A stretch of 64,000 nt of DNA, taken from assembly GCF_023278565.1 (NCBI RefSeq), contig NC_064682.1:3286001-3350000 (forward strand), given 5' to 3'. This document shows positions 22,860 to 34,727 of this stretch, in pieces. The stretch comes from Colletotrichum lupini (taxonomy: Eukaryota > Ascomycota > Sordariomycetes > Glomerellales > Glomerellaceae). Position numbers and translations under genes: made by a program. Position 1 is the first letter of the stretch. Each line of letters starts with the position of its first letter. The notes under the pieces were generated by a model that did no database searches, had not been told where the DNA came from, and saw only the letters and a list, made by a program, of their open reading frames with translations.

Positions 22860-24685
22860 TTAGACTATCGTCACCCGCACGCCATTCGACCCCGGCTTAG
22901 TCACGGGAATGAACATGTCGTGATCGTAAGCAACGTCCTCGTCCGTCGTCTCATACAGACGCATCTTGGGTAGAACACGCAGAGCAAGCGCCGTCAAGCA
23001 CAAGTTGAGCTCACACAAGGCAAGGCTGTTCAAAAACAAGTCAGCAAACACGGTTCTCACCAAGTCAAGAAGGTTTCAACTCACTTCATGCCTAAGCAAG
23101 ATCTGCTGCCCTTGGAAAAGGCAAGCATACCCTTCTCAACATCCTTTCGGCGTTGGTTGTTCTCGTCCAGCCAGCGCTCGGGAATAAACTGATACGAGTC
23201 GGGGAACACAGTCTCGTCATGGTGCGTGATCACAGCAGACATGCCAACAGCGTAGCCAGCAGGAATGACATACTCGACAGGCTTCTTGTTGAACTCGCCG
23301 CGGTAGACCAGGTTCTCCTCAGTAGGCACACGAGCAGTACGCGCAGAGACACCGTACGAAAGGCGAAGGCCCTCCTGGAGGACAGCACCCAGATAAGGCA
23401 GGTTCTCGAGACTCGTCCAGCCGGGGAGGTGCTTGGGGTCGTCGACGACGGCCTTCAACTCGTCCTGGAGCTTCTTGAGCAGATGGGGCTTGGTGAGGAG
23501 GTGGTACGTGATGACACCCAGGGCCCAGCTGGTGGTCTCGGTTCCCGCGCCCACAACGGCGGCCGCCTCGTCGGCTAGGCGCTGTGGGTTCTTCTCGAGC
23601 AGCTCCAGGTCTGACTCCAGGAGGGACCCGAAGACTGTGGGGCGCTCGTGCCGGATGCCGGCGTCGAGCTCGGCTTTGGTGTGCTTCACCTTGTTGGGAA
23701 TATCAATCTTGAGCGTGCGGATGAGCAGGGCAATGTCGGCAGGTAAGTAATCCACAAGCCTTTTGAGAGTTAGCATCTTCCATTGCGTCTCGGAATCGTA
23801 GATGGGCTCAAGAAGCAAACATACCACTCTCCAAGAACGGCAAAGGACTTGGTCCAGGGAAAGAATCGGAAGACAAAGACAGGTCTCAGGATGGAGGCAG
23901 TCGGCTCCCGAAAGTTGGGGTACCAGCCATCTTGTCTGAGGAAACCGAAGCTCTCACCGAAGCAATATCCGGAGATAGCGTCAGAGGTGAAGCAGCTGTA
24001 AGCCATTGTCACGTCGAAAGCCTCCCGCTGAGAAAGCAGCTTGTCGCAAAGCTTCTGGACCAGATCGTGAACGTCGCCTTCGAGGCGCGCAATATTGCCG
24101 CGAGAGAAGAACTTGGCCAGGGGGATGCGACGAACGCGATGCGAATCATGGTTCACGGTTCCGAAGCCAGACTCGCCCAAGCTATACAACAAATGTTTGA
24201 TAAGCACTACTGCTCCTAGGCGTTCTCATCTACGTATGAAGTACTCACGCAGAACCGTTAATCTGGTGGACAGGCTTGTCGCGCTTGCGACCACTGACGG
24301 CGTAGATATCATCTGAAAAGTTGACGTCGTTGCAGTGTACTTCGTGGGGGCTGATGCGGACGATGGGGCCTTTGCGACAACATTAGATTTCGTCTTGAGT
24401 CTCCCGAAGAGTGCAGCTGGACTTACCATACTGCTCGTGCATGCGGCTAATCTCCCTGGTGTAGCGACCGAAAAGAATGACATCGTAGTAAAATTCGGGG
24501 ATGTATGTGGCTGCAGACAGTTTAGGTCCGGGAATGTGGCTCAAAGGATGCAAAGGCGAGATGTTGTAGAGCGCCTTTGCAACCTGGTATAGCAGCCATA
24601 GGCCGGCAAGACCGAGCACGGTACGGGCCGAGAGGTACGACGAGGAGACGTCGAGGGGCGACGACGTAGTCTCGATGGTTGACAT
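22860..24685 (-). CDS. Cytochrome P450 monooxygenase (525 aa)
   Basis: Five exons on the minus strand: 24685-24427, 24369-24249, 24181-23825, 23759-23085, 23025-22860, with introns of 57-67 bp. Joined, they give a full-length microsomal P450. A membrane anchor ([19 protein letters not shown]) is followed by the proline hinge [10 protein letters not shown]. The I-helix oxygen-activation motif AGTETT is near residue 317, the ExxR motif EGLR at 375-378, PERW in the meander, and the heme loop [12 protein letters not shown] has its Cys ligand at about 467. The first third ([28 protein letters not shown]) resembles the trichodiene-oxygenase-like fungal P450s. Such enzymes hydroxylate small hydrophobic substrates with NADPH-P450 reductase in the endoplasmic reticulum. 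The enzyme looks intact. Substrate is unknown; neighbouring methyltransferases suggest a shared pathway, which is inference. Confidence 0.93.
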
Positions 24686-25998
24686 TGTGTTATTCCTGAT
24701 TCGCCAGGGAACGGGAACTTGGGAAGGATGAGAAGGAAGCTTTCAATCACGGAATCCAGAGAGCAGAGGAGGAGGGCATTCTTCTTCGTCTCTTCTCTCA
24801 CATCTCCCAAGACTTGCGCCACGGTAGAATGTGTGGAGAGTCCGGGGTGGGATGAAGATAGTCAAAGGGGCGGTCCACACGTTCTGCATTTGACCTACAC
24901 CCGAAAAAGCCAGAGCACCGAGGTTTACAACGTTGGAGACATGGGTGGGTGGCATGAGCGATCAACGGGACGCGCAGGCAAGAAAACCCCGAAGAACGGC
25001 AGATGTCTCTTAGTTGTCGGTGTAGGTTCCTCATACGTGAAGGGTAAGGCGAATTGGGCTCGGAAAACTGATCATGGGCGTTCTAGGCAATCCGAATAGA
25101 TGGTCTGACATTCGCACGGCAGCAATCCATTGTCTGTTCGCGCTGCAACGACACACGCAATCCCTGAATTAGGGCGCAACGGCTTTTTTCGGTGGCTCAA
25201 ACTTGAACCAAAGTTGCCTAACTCGGAGATGTCAAACGGCCCGCTAAGGGGGGAGGGGGAGCTGGCTACATGGAGATTTTCTTTTCTGGGCCCGGCCAGT
25301 TGGTTGGTTGAAGAATGAGGATCCCTGAAGATTGCGGCCATGGGAAACCCTCCTTTTCTATCCCCTTGTTCAAGTTGTGGGACCCCGGACTTCTTTCGGC
25401 CATATGAAAGCCCCTAATTACGTTGCAGCCAGCGTCATTCGGTACACGTGTAGATGGGCGCGGGGAGTCGTATTCAGTGCCCGCTCAGTCTCTGGAAAGG
25501 GAATGGAAATCATGAGTGATGGAGCCTGTGGGCAGGCCGGAGTTTCGGACAACGCACCGAGTGAGTTGAGCCGACAATCATGCTCGATCGGCCTGCGGGG
25601 CCGGGTATCCACCCCGGGGCACTGCCGTACCCGGCGCCGGCTGCCTGCCAAAATTCCGTTGAACACCGTGCTTACCACTCCGGTGGTGCCACAGTTCGGT
25701 ATTTGAGGCGCTACATGGATTATCTGGCAATTTGGAGCAATCATAATTAGAGGCAACTAAATGGAAGGCTCTATAGTGGTGGAAGTGAGTTCTTTTCCAC
25801 TTGTGGATGGTCTTCTGTTCAGATGAGGATCTTCGATTTCTATGAAGGCCACTAAAGATTTCTTGCAGTCCAAAAAAGAACATGTAACTACCTCACTGAA
25901 TGCTTCACTCCGCAAATATTGAAAGGGGCACCCTGCACCGGACTGCTCTTGATGATGGTGATGATGATGATGATGATGATTGAAGAATGTTCGCGACC
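24686..25998. other. Intergenic region with P450 promoter
   Basis: 1.3 kb. The side next to 24686 is the P450 upstream region. An (ATG/TGA)n microsatellite lies just beyond the stop of the small secreted protein gene. No gene is supported. Confidence 0.5.
25950..25980. repeat. (GAT)n trinucleotide repeat
   Basis: About ten GAT-type units with one interruption, in the 3' flank of the 25999-26290 gene. Confidence 0.9.
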
Positions 25999-26290
25999 TT
26001 AACAGTACTTGGTGTCACCAGGAGGAGCGCACTTGCAGGCCGGTCCATCAGCTGCTTGCCAAGGAACGCAGCACTATGGAGTCAATTATTAGCATCAATT
26101 CATAGCCTTTTTCACGTGTTAATGATGAACGTACCCAGCTACCAGCGCATTCGCCAGCGCCACCGCAATTGGCCTTCCAGCAGTTGATTTGCCTGACGAA
26201 GATGGCAGAGGCCGCCTCGCCGACCGGATTCGCCAAGGCGAGGGGAGCCGATACGAGGAGGATGAGGTTTGCGAGAGTGATGGGCTGCAT
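25999..26290 (-). CDS. Small secreted cysteine-rich protein (76 aa, 8 Cys)
   Basis: Exons are 26290-26135 and 26073-25999 on the minus strand; the 61-bp intron (GTACGT…CCATAG) falls after a Trp codon, and the second exon supplies five of the eight cysteines. The signal peptide is MQPITLANLILLVSAPLALA. The mature chain has cysteine spacing C-x4-C-x5-C-x4-CC-x10-C-x-C-x8-C, ending KYC-stop, which suggests four disulphides and an apoplastic protein. No family is recognised; secreted proteins of this size and pattern are commonly effector candidates or antimicrobial peptides. An in-frame upstream ATG at 26392 would add a second, also hydrophobic, leader of 34 residues; I prefer 26290 because it alone gives a normal signal peptide. 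Confidence 0.78.
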
Positions 26291-27679
26291 GTTGGGCGAA
26301 ATGGTGCGTGAGAGTGAGGCTTGGTGGCGAACTGTGGCTAATGATGGTAATGCAATGACGAGGAGAAAAAGAAGTAGAGTTGTAGAGGACATTTTCGATA
26401 TCTTATACTTGTAGGGCAGAATGTGAATTCCTGGATTGACTCAAGACGCCAGTTGAAATACAGGGCTAGCAGATGATCACATTGCTGTGTTGGTCAGGAT
26501 TCTGGTGATGTTGTTTGGCACCAGCCATTGTTAGAAAGATTTGGAATCAGTTCCTGATGCCATGAGCCCCATTATTTCGTTTTAAGAAGCTTTACGAGCC
26601 ACCGAGAACTCCGCATTGCAAAGACGGTCATGGCTTGGCGGATTATAGGTTGCGAGTGTAGCATTTTTGGTGCATTCTGGCCTCTACTGAGGACGTATAG
26701 GGTGAGGATTTAGCATCAAAGAATTCCGCCAAGTCCGTCGCTTCGGGTAGGCCCCAACTGACAATATCGGTAACGTATGGGTATCTGCTCATCGATGCCA
26801 AGCATACCTGGAAGGGAAGCTGGGCGTGAGGTTCAAGCACAAAGCACTGTGCTACTGGCTGAGGCATGGAGGTGGTGAAATAAAGGTACCAGGTGTTCTC
26901 TACCTAATCAGTAGATAGCCGAACTCTTCCTAGATACGAAGATTGACACGCCTTTAGGCTGTATCTATCTAGAATCCCCGGCTTATTGAGCTCAAATTTC
27001 GGAATCCATCAAGCCTTCGAAGCATGAGGAGAATGACGGGCTGTAGTGATGCAAAGCTATGACTCGCGAAGTTTATATATCTAAAAAGGCCTCCTGGATT
27101 TTACTATCACGGCGGAATCCACTTCCTGAATCGGCTAGTATTACCGCTCAATAAAGCACAGATCTATGTTGTGTGGCGAGTTTAATCTGCCAAGGTAGTC
27201 GTATTGAAGCAGGGTGATCTTTGGCATCCCGTTGAGACCAATCGACTACCTCACCGAGAAGGCTTGCTGCTCTCTGAGAATCTCAGTCAATGATGCCGTT
27301 GGATTTGGACTTCATAGGCATCAGGCTCGCAAGGCAGACAGAGGATGGCATGCATGCATTCTAGAGACTCAGCAAGCTCGTCCAGTGGTCGCAATCACGG
27401 CTCAGAATCATGATAATGACATTGATGCTGGCTATACCATGGAAAATGACAGCTGCACAGGGCATATAGACCCGCGGAAGCATTCTTATCTCGATCCAAG
27501 TATCAATGGGAACATCCCTAGGATAGGACTTTCTGGCGGGAACATTGGTTTGAGCTAGACTTGGTAAATAATCTGAAAACTCAATGCCACAGCGAGTATC
27601 TAGTCGCCTGGATATCTACAGACTAATTGAGTACAGCACCTTGCATATGTGCAGTTACGCGGACCCTCGAATCCCATCT
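26291..27679. other. A/T-rich intergenic region
   Basis: 1.4 kb between the secreted peptide gene and the 3' end of the regulator gene. It is visibly A/T-richer than the genes (for example around 26900-27200). The short frames have no domain-like sequence. Confidence 0.5.
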
Positions 27680-29794
27680 TCATTCCATTATCGACATTGG
27701 TGTCATGTCTTCGGGAACAGGGCCAGGGATATCCGGCCGATTGCGGAAGATGGCGAAGCACACCTCGGCGATGTCCTTGGCCATAGCCGGACTAGCCGCA
27801 TCGATCTCCGCTCCGCTGTGTCCCATCCTCACAAGCTTGGCTTTCGCCGATACCATGTTGGCGATGATGAAAGCCTTCCCTACAAAGTCTTGCGTCGCGA
27901 GCCTCCTTTCGGCAATGAGGGCGTAGCGGTCGATAATATCTATGATCCGGTCTCGAAGCTCGGCGATTAACGTCCAGGGCTTGTTGTCAGTGATGGACAC
28001 TTCTAGCTGAAAACAGAGGAACAACACGGCTTGTAGGGCCACTGTACGAAACAGAGACCCGGAGGTCCTCATCATGTTCACCAGTCCACCCACGTCAAAT
28101 GCTTTGGCCAGTTTGTTGGGAGGGTCAATGGTCTCGAGGATGGAGATGGCGGTGCTGACGCACAAGGTGTGCGAGAACGCCAATGTGGAGCTTCGTTGAA
28201 TGCCAAATGGTAAGTGAAGAGCAAGTAATGACCTCTGACAGAGAATGGCTGAGAAACATAGAGCAAAATTTCCCCGGTCAGGAGAGCTGTCTGCTAGCAG
28301 CGGATGTGCTGCAGCTTCAAATGTCTCCTGCAACTTTGAAGCCTCGTCGTATTTCGTGGAGCATCTGATGTCATTGAGGAAGTTGGCGATACGCATACGC
28401 GTTCTCAGAGTCAAAATCAAGTAGCCCACAGGTGACGAGTCACCCTGGTGAGCTCCAGCGACACTGCCACCTGATCTTGGAGGTGTTGGTAGCGACATAT
28501 CCCAGTCGTCAGGCCCTATCGTTGTCAAAACTCCCTCATTCATTGAGCTTTGTAGATCTAGCTCCAGGATCGTGTACCAGAGATTTTGTTGAGTCTCTAG
28601 CTCGTCCTTTGTAAGGCGGTCTCCTGTGACTGAGGGATCGCGATGCAGGCCTGCCACCATGGCGTTCCGCGCCAGCATACCCGATGAGGACCAAGTAGCG
28701 GTAGAATCCAGGCTGTAGACCTGCCTCATGATGTCAATCAAGCAGCATGCTTGGAGAGTGCTGACATCGCAAGGGTTCGAACGAAGGGCGACGCCCTGCC
28801 ACGCTAGGATGAGATGCCACCACCCCTCAATCTTGGTGTCCGGCAATCGGCCGCTGTTGATGTCTAGAGTACCATTTCCAATGGCTATAACCAGCAAGAT
28901 TTGTATGCAGTCGGAAATGGGTACGCTCTCAGGCTTTTCCCAAAATCTCAAGACCTGGTCTTGGAAAATTGGCTTTTGTAAGAGCGCAAAGACGGAGCCA
29001 AAAGTTTCGAAATATCGCTGGACTAGAAACTCCGTTGTGCTCCTTGGTGGAAACTCTTCAAACATGGATAGTTGGGGCCCCTGGGTCTCTCCGAGAAAGA
29101 GGGTTCGGCGCTGGTACAACGAAGTCTTGAGCTCATTGAAAGTTGTGAACTGGCCGCCAGGTAAAGAGAACCCGGCTCGGCCCATGAGAGCCATGATATG
29201 CTGGAACTATAACAATTGTTAATGGAGAAAAAGCGATGCCGTTGAGTTTTGTCATACCTTTGGGAAAAGCCAGTGGTTGCTACTACGCCCGTACCACGTT
29301 CTTCTCGAATTGAGTTTGCTGGGCTTTACGGTCGGGGCCCCGGCGTTCTCGGACATACCCAGCGCGTCTGCGTTCCCATCAAGCAAGCCCTCTTGGGCCC
29401 CAGGAGTCGGTGAATCCGCGTCATCGTCTCTTACGCTTCTGTCTCGAGACTCGGAAGCTGAAGCGCTGCGATTCACAGCAGGCAATATGCTTTCGGGTCT
29501 TGCATCTACCTGATCGTCGGAGTGGCCCGGTGTATGCCTGACGTCGGGACCTCGTTCCCTACCCGTGGATGTTTGCTGCTGCTCACGGGGCGATCGCTTC
29601 GGTACGCTGCCGTGGACCGGTCTCACGTACGTGCATTTCAGCGGGGGATTGTTCTTTGAGCACCGGTCGCAGGGCCGCTGCTTATTGCATTTCAGTTTTC
29701 GGCGATGACATTCGAGACAGACGAGCATCGGCCGCTCCCTTCGGCGCCGGCGCGTGAGCACCGGCGTATCTTCCATTTGTTGGGCGTCGGACAT
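27680..29794 (-). CDS. Zn2Cys6 fungal-type transcription factor (687 aa)
   Basis: Exons are 29794-29258 and 29206-27680 on the minus strand; the 51-bp intron keeps phase (…NHWLFPK|FQHIMALMGRAG). The DNA-binding domain is at residues 26-54 with spacing C-x2-C-x6-C-x5-C-x2-C-x8-C, preceded by a basic stretch (TRRRRRERP). It is followed by a ~120-residue polar linker. The middle region (MFEEFPPRSTTEFLVQRYF… and the ALRSNPCDVSTLQACCLIDI block) is the fungal-specific transcription factor domain, including the typical GLHRDPS motif. The length is normal. It would act in the nucleus on CGG-type sites. It is head-to-head with the MFS gene at 30245, sharing a 450-bp promoter, which suggests that it controls the transporter and perhaps nearby genes. 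Confidence 0.93.
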
Positions 29795-30244
29795 AGTAGT
29801 CGAGTGTTTGCCCCGGGTGAAGTGGGTACAATAACTAGCATTCACAGTCGGCAGATGGCTGCAGATGGGAATATGAACGTTTGGCAGTGAAGAGCAAGAT
29901 TGTTTGTTGTTTGGGATCGCCGGAGATTTGAGGTTGACTGAGTTCAGTCTCTCTCTTCGATCACCGACGGTATTTGAACTGATCCCCACCCGTAAAGCCG
30001 AGCACTCGACTTTGGTTTGCCTTACTAACCGGACTTAAAGGTGGGGAAGGTCGACAAAGCGTGTGTTACACGCAGCTATCATCGAACTCTGCAGATATAC
30101 CCCCAGTACTTTTAGATACGAATCGACTGAAAAGAGAGATACTAGGTCTGTTCTGAATTCTTATAAAGTCTTCAGAATGGTAGCGGAGGTTGTAGCCCGG
30201 CTGTTCGCGTTCTTGAGCCCATTGACTGACATCTCTATTACACT
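29795..30244. promoter_or_regulatory. Shared bidirectional promoter of regulator and MFS genes
   Basis: 450 bp separate the two divergent start codons. CGG/CCG triplets are present (for example CACCGACGGTATT near 29962 and TAACCGGAC near 30028) that could be Zn2Cys6 contacts, though no long perfect inverted repeat is seen. Confidence 0.55.
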
Positions 30245-31774
30245 ATGGGGGTACAGGATGACCTCCCCAACGTCGTCGACTGGACAGATGAATACGATTT
30301 TGGCAATCCTCGGAACTTCTCCCCAGGTAAGAAGTGGGGAACAACAGTTCACTACGGTCTTGTTACCTTCATTGTCACTTTTGCCAGTTCAATTTTCAGT
30401 ACTGCAACTGAAGTGACGAGCCAGTCATTCGGGGTGTCAAAAGATGTCATGCATTTAGCAACAGCACTCAATGTTTTGGTAAGTAGAGCTATGCTATGGC
30501 AGATTCAATACGACTGACCGTGGATAGGGGTTTGCATTCGGACCCCTGGTTTTTGGACCGCTCTCCGAGTTGTACGGTCGCAAGACTCCCCTGCTACTGG
30601 GACTCCTCGTCTTCTGCGTTTTCAACATACCAGTTGCCGTCGCAACAAACGTCGAGACGATATTGGTATGCAGGTTCGTTATCGGTTTCGGAGGCGCGGC
30701 TCCTTTAGCCATCGTTGGCGGCGCACTCGTTGACCTCTTCCTTCCCATTGAAAGAGGCATCGCGGTCTGCATTTTTGCTGGCGCAACGTTCATGGGCTCC
30801 ATTTTCGGGCCAATAGTCGGTGGCTTTGTCACCGAATCCTATTTGGGATGGCGATGGACGGCTTGGTTAACATTCATTCCCGGTGCTGTGCTGTGGGCGA
30901 TTCTCTTGCTGTTCATCCCGGAGACATACGGCCCAGTCATACTCAAAAGAAGAGCTCGGGAGCTCCGTTTCGCAACTGGCAATTGGGCACTCCATGCTGC
31001 CGTCGAGGAGCATCGGTTGGAATTGAGCGACATCGCACAGAAGTATCTCGTCAGACCTATCGCCATGCTCTGCCGCGAGCCCATCTTGGCCCTCGTGACA
31101 GTCTATATGTCGCTCATTTACGGTATTTTATACCTCTTCTTCGAGGCTTACCCGTTCTCTTTTTCCGCCAAACGCGGTTGGAGTCTAGGCGTAGGAACCC
31201 TTCCGTTCCTAAGCCTTGGGTTCGGTATTGTTCTTGGAGGAGCGGTCGTGTTACTACACCTCAAACTCCGGTACGCAAAGATATACAAAGCGGATGGGAA
31301 GGTGCCGCCAGAAGAACGCCTCATTCCAATGGTCTTCGGTGCTGTTTCACTACCAATAGGCATGTTGTGGTTCGCCTGGACAAGCGATCCAGACATTCAT
31401 TGGGCCCCCCAAGTCCTTGCAGGCGTTCCCACTGGGATAGGGATCATGACCATCTTCATACAAGGGTTGGTGTACATAATCGACACATATGCTCAACTCT
31501 CTAACAGCGCCATTGCGGCCAACGTATTTCTGAGAAGCTGGGTTGGTGCTGGTTTTACTATGTTCGCGACCAGCATGTACAGCAAATTGGGTAAGCTTGA
31601 TCATCTTTCTACTTGAAAAAGCTGTGCCATTTGCTCACTGAAGTGGTAGGCGTTGCGTGGGCATCATCGCTACTTGGTTTCATCTGCGTTTCTTTGATAC
31701 CAGTCCCAGTTTTGTTTCTCAAGTATGGTAAAGTCATCAGGAAGAGAAGTCGGTATGCTCCGTTTACAGACTAA
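30245..31774 (+). CDS. MFS transporter, DHA1-like (473 aa)
   Basis: Exons are 30245-30478, 30528-31590 and 31650-31774, with introns of 49 and 59 bp. Twelve membrane segments are expected, and the hydrophobic blocks fit. Motif A is GPLSELYGRKTPLLLG in the first cytosolic loop; the antiporter-type motif C region reads GATFMGSIFGPIVGGFV. The N-terminus (VVDWTDEYDFGNPRNFSPGKKW) is the typical W-x-x-x-D-P-x-N-P-x-N-W-like lead of fungal drug:H+ antiporters of the DHA1/polyamine-transporter group. It would export small molecules from the plasma membrane by proton antiport. The last exon supplies the final helix (LLGFICVSLIPVPVLFLKYG) and a short basic tail. Divergent pairing with the Zn2Cys6 gene suggests co-regulation; the substrate is unknown. 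Confidence 0.93.
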
Positions 31775-33464
31775 AGCATTCGTAAGCCACTGTTAGAACA
31801 ATGAGGTTGAGATAAAGGAAATCTATCAACACATACAAGTGATGAAGCTCTGTGCGAACAGTGCCGTGTCCTGCGGAGTTAAGTGCCCCCGGATTCAGTC
31901 GAAGCCCTGTATATAAACATACCGGTAGATTCAAAAAGGCTTATAGAGGGTGAGCTCATAGGCCGACTCATGACTACTTAAGAGGTGAACGTAGGTTCTT
32001 GACTTAAAGTTCTTTTCGTTCCTGCGCGGAGGGGCTCTGCGGCGGGGTTCCTTACTCGGTAAGTTGTCAGCAGCACGTAATACGACCATTGCGCTTAATC
32101 TTAAACACGCCTAGACCCTTGAGTCAACCGATTTAAATACATGATGCTCTTTAATTCTGTCTAGTCGGATGACACTTCCTACCATAAGTAGACGGCTCCC
32201 TCCATGCCACTTGGTGATTCATTTACGTTGCGTGAAACTACCTCACGAAGAAGATGTCTACATGTACAGAACTTTGACCATATGCACTCACTTAGACACA
32301 GAATTGATATCCTTTCAGCTATTCAGATCTATGTCAATTGCTTGAACTACAGAGTCACAGATGAAATTGCTACATTGTGCTGATCAGTGTCTGGTGACCC
32401 CTTGCTTGGCCCTTGTCTTGAGTAATGCCACACACAATCGGAAGATCAAGTCGGGTATATTTGACATTCTGAGATTGACAGCTTTTCACATAATTAATGC
32501 TACGTATCGAGTAAATTTCCATGCTCATGCTGACAGTTCCTAGAGGAGGGATTGCGGTGAGATATGAGACTCGGGCACACAACAAAAGTGCGAGTATTCG
32601 CAAATTACAGATACATAGACCGCTTAGACCACATCTCCGGTAGCAAGACTTGCGGATTTTCTTCCTCATTGCGGTCATTCACAGTCTCGCAGGCACCTTT
32701 GAGACCGAGTCCGATAGAACAAGGATTGAATCCAGCGGCGGACCCGGTGTATTCTTCGGTCTCGGATAAGAGGACGCGAAGCGTGGAATCCGTGGGGCTT
32801 CAGGCCCACTTCCCATAAACGTTAATCATAGCATTGACAACGACACCATAGCAACCAGTCTTCGTCGATTACACAGTAAGGGTTATGAGTATAGGCGTTA
32901 AGCACGCAATCATTTCAAGCCAAGTTGCAATCTGAGAGCCAGTATATAAACCATGAGAACTCACGGGGGTTTCCACGATCTGGATTAGCCCAGAATCGGC
33001 CAACGCTACATTTCCTCAGTCCTGGTGTTGGTCAAGCGGCACCATAGAGCATATCCGTCATTACGGAGCAGCCCGGCGCAACCTTGGCCAAGAACTCTTC
33101 GTATATTAGAGTTATCTTGTGGGACCCTATCGCGGGCTTTTGAATACGGTGTAGGGGTTGCATTCCAAAGGATTTAATGTATTTTGGGTTCCCGCCTGAC
33201 TCGGGCTTCATTGTAGAAATGATACGATCGGACTTTCATGTGTTCTCCGCAACTCGCAGAAGATTTCTAAGAAAGCCGAACATAGACTTCCAAACCCGGC
33301 GTACAAGCCATCATCTAAGCCTGTACATAAAAGACTGAATACTACCCGTGACGAAGCCTATCTCTTTTGGATCAATCACAACGAACATTACCTCTTTCAA
33401 CTCAATTGCAAAGCCAAAACCTCTCTCCAAGACTTAACTTAGTCCAACCTACGCAACTCTCAAG
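31775..33464. other. A/T-rich intergenic region
   Basis: 1.7 kb with no coding signal. Short T-rich stretches and scattered stop codons in all frames dominate. The last 150 bases form the promoter of the small peptide gene. Confidence 0.5.
33326..33332 (+). promoter_or_regulatory. TATA-like element upstream of the 55-aa secreted peptide gene
   Basis: CATAAAA about 135 bp before the ATG at 33465, followed by a C/T- and A-rich leader (CCTCTTTCAACTCAATTGC). Confidence 0.4.
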
Positions 33465-33699
33465 ATGCAGTTCTCCAGCCTTTTCGTCGCCGCTGTCGCT
33501 CTGGTCCTTCCGGCCGCTGTTAGCGTAAGTCGATTTCTCTGTGCTCAAATCCAACCCATGCCCTATTTCATTTACTAATGCTTTACTTCAGGCTGGCTAC
33601 TGCCAAGGCACTACCTGCATTGACAGCATTCAGAACTTCGAGTGCCCCAAGCAGTGCCCCAAGGACGGCACCTGCGCGCTCAACGTCGCTTGCTTCTAA
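33465..33699 (+). CDS. Small secreted cysteine-rich peptide (55 aa, 6 Cys)
   Basis: Two short exons, 33465-33524 and 33592-33699, with a 67-bp phase-0 intron (GTAAGT…CTTCAG, branch TACTAATG) that falls right at the end of the signal peptide. Exon 1 encodes MQFSSLFVAAVALVLPAAVS; exon 2 encodes a 35-residue mature peptide with spacing C-x4-C-x8-C-x3-C-x5-C-x5-C and ends TGCTTC-TAA. The layout (signal peptide exon, then cysteine exon) and the clean leader CAAGATGCAG support a real gene although it is tiny. No family is recognised; six cysteines would form three disulphides. It sits alone in 3 kb of A/T-rich sequence. Role is unknown; effector or antimicrobial peptide are the obvious options. Confidence 0.8.
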
Positions 33700-34727
33700 G
33701 GAATGGGTCAATCGTGGAAAGGCAGCATTCCAAAATATTCAGAGCTTGTAAAATATCCTCGGCGAGGAAAAGTCACTTTTACACCCATCATGAAATTACA
33801 AATATCTATATGTTCTGCTTCAAGTCACGCAGTGAAGTGTATGCTTGCTTGGCTGTACCTCAATGTCTAGTCGTACCTTATTCGATATGCACACAAACGG
33901 CGCCGTGTCTGTAGTTACTTACTTATCTAGCGCAAATCGTTATTTTCGGCAAGGTTTAGTCATATTGCCTAGGCTGATTTCTAATCATATGGTTTGAGAT
34001 GTTGACGGTCTAGCCGCTGCTATCTCGCACAGCGTGGGTTTTCTGATCTCCACTGAAGGGTCAATTCAGCAACATCCCTATTGGCGGGGGCCGGCCAGGA
34101 ATCAAGCCCGGAAATAATATCTCAATCTACTTAAAGTTTTCGCTTTCTATGCTGAATGAAGGAAAACGTTCTATACGCCGCTGGGCTTCTATAGACAGTT
34201 GTCTACGAACAGAGAGACAAGCAGCTGTTCTTGCGCTTCCTTTTCGTTCATGCAAAACACGTATCCGCGGTTTGTATTATGTTTCGTAGTGCAATAGATA
34301 TTAGTTTCTGTAACTTTTGCGAGACTAAGATAGCGGCAGAGGATGGCCATTTTCCGAAGATTCCTGTCGCCTTCGGATATCTTCTTCGTTCAAAAGGTAA
34401 AGCCAGGCTCTAGATTCTCACAGATATCTTCAGGGCTTCGCTCAGCAAGACCCCGTATCGTTATAACTTATCAGTCCTGCACGCACTCTCCAAAAACTCA
34501 ACCAAGTGATAAGTAATGAGCAAGTACTATTAGTAATGGAACTGTGGGTAAGTAGGCTTAGATAGTCATTCACAATAGTCGCACACATCCTCAATCTTTT
34601 AGGAATCTCCTGCTCACAGATGTCTGACCGAAGTGCTTGACACAATATGGCAGTTGTATCGATATGATCTAACGCTAAATCAAGGGTATCTTGTGGCCAA
34701 TGGCCGACTCCTATCCCCCCATACCTT
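33700..34727. other. A/T-rich intergenic region
   Basis: 1 kb: 3' flank of the peptide gene and of the minus-strand sugar transporter. Nothing else is supported. Confidence 0.5.
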
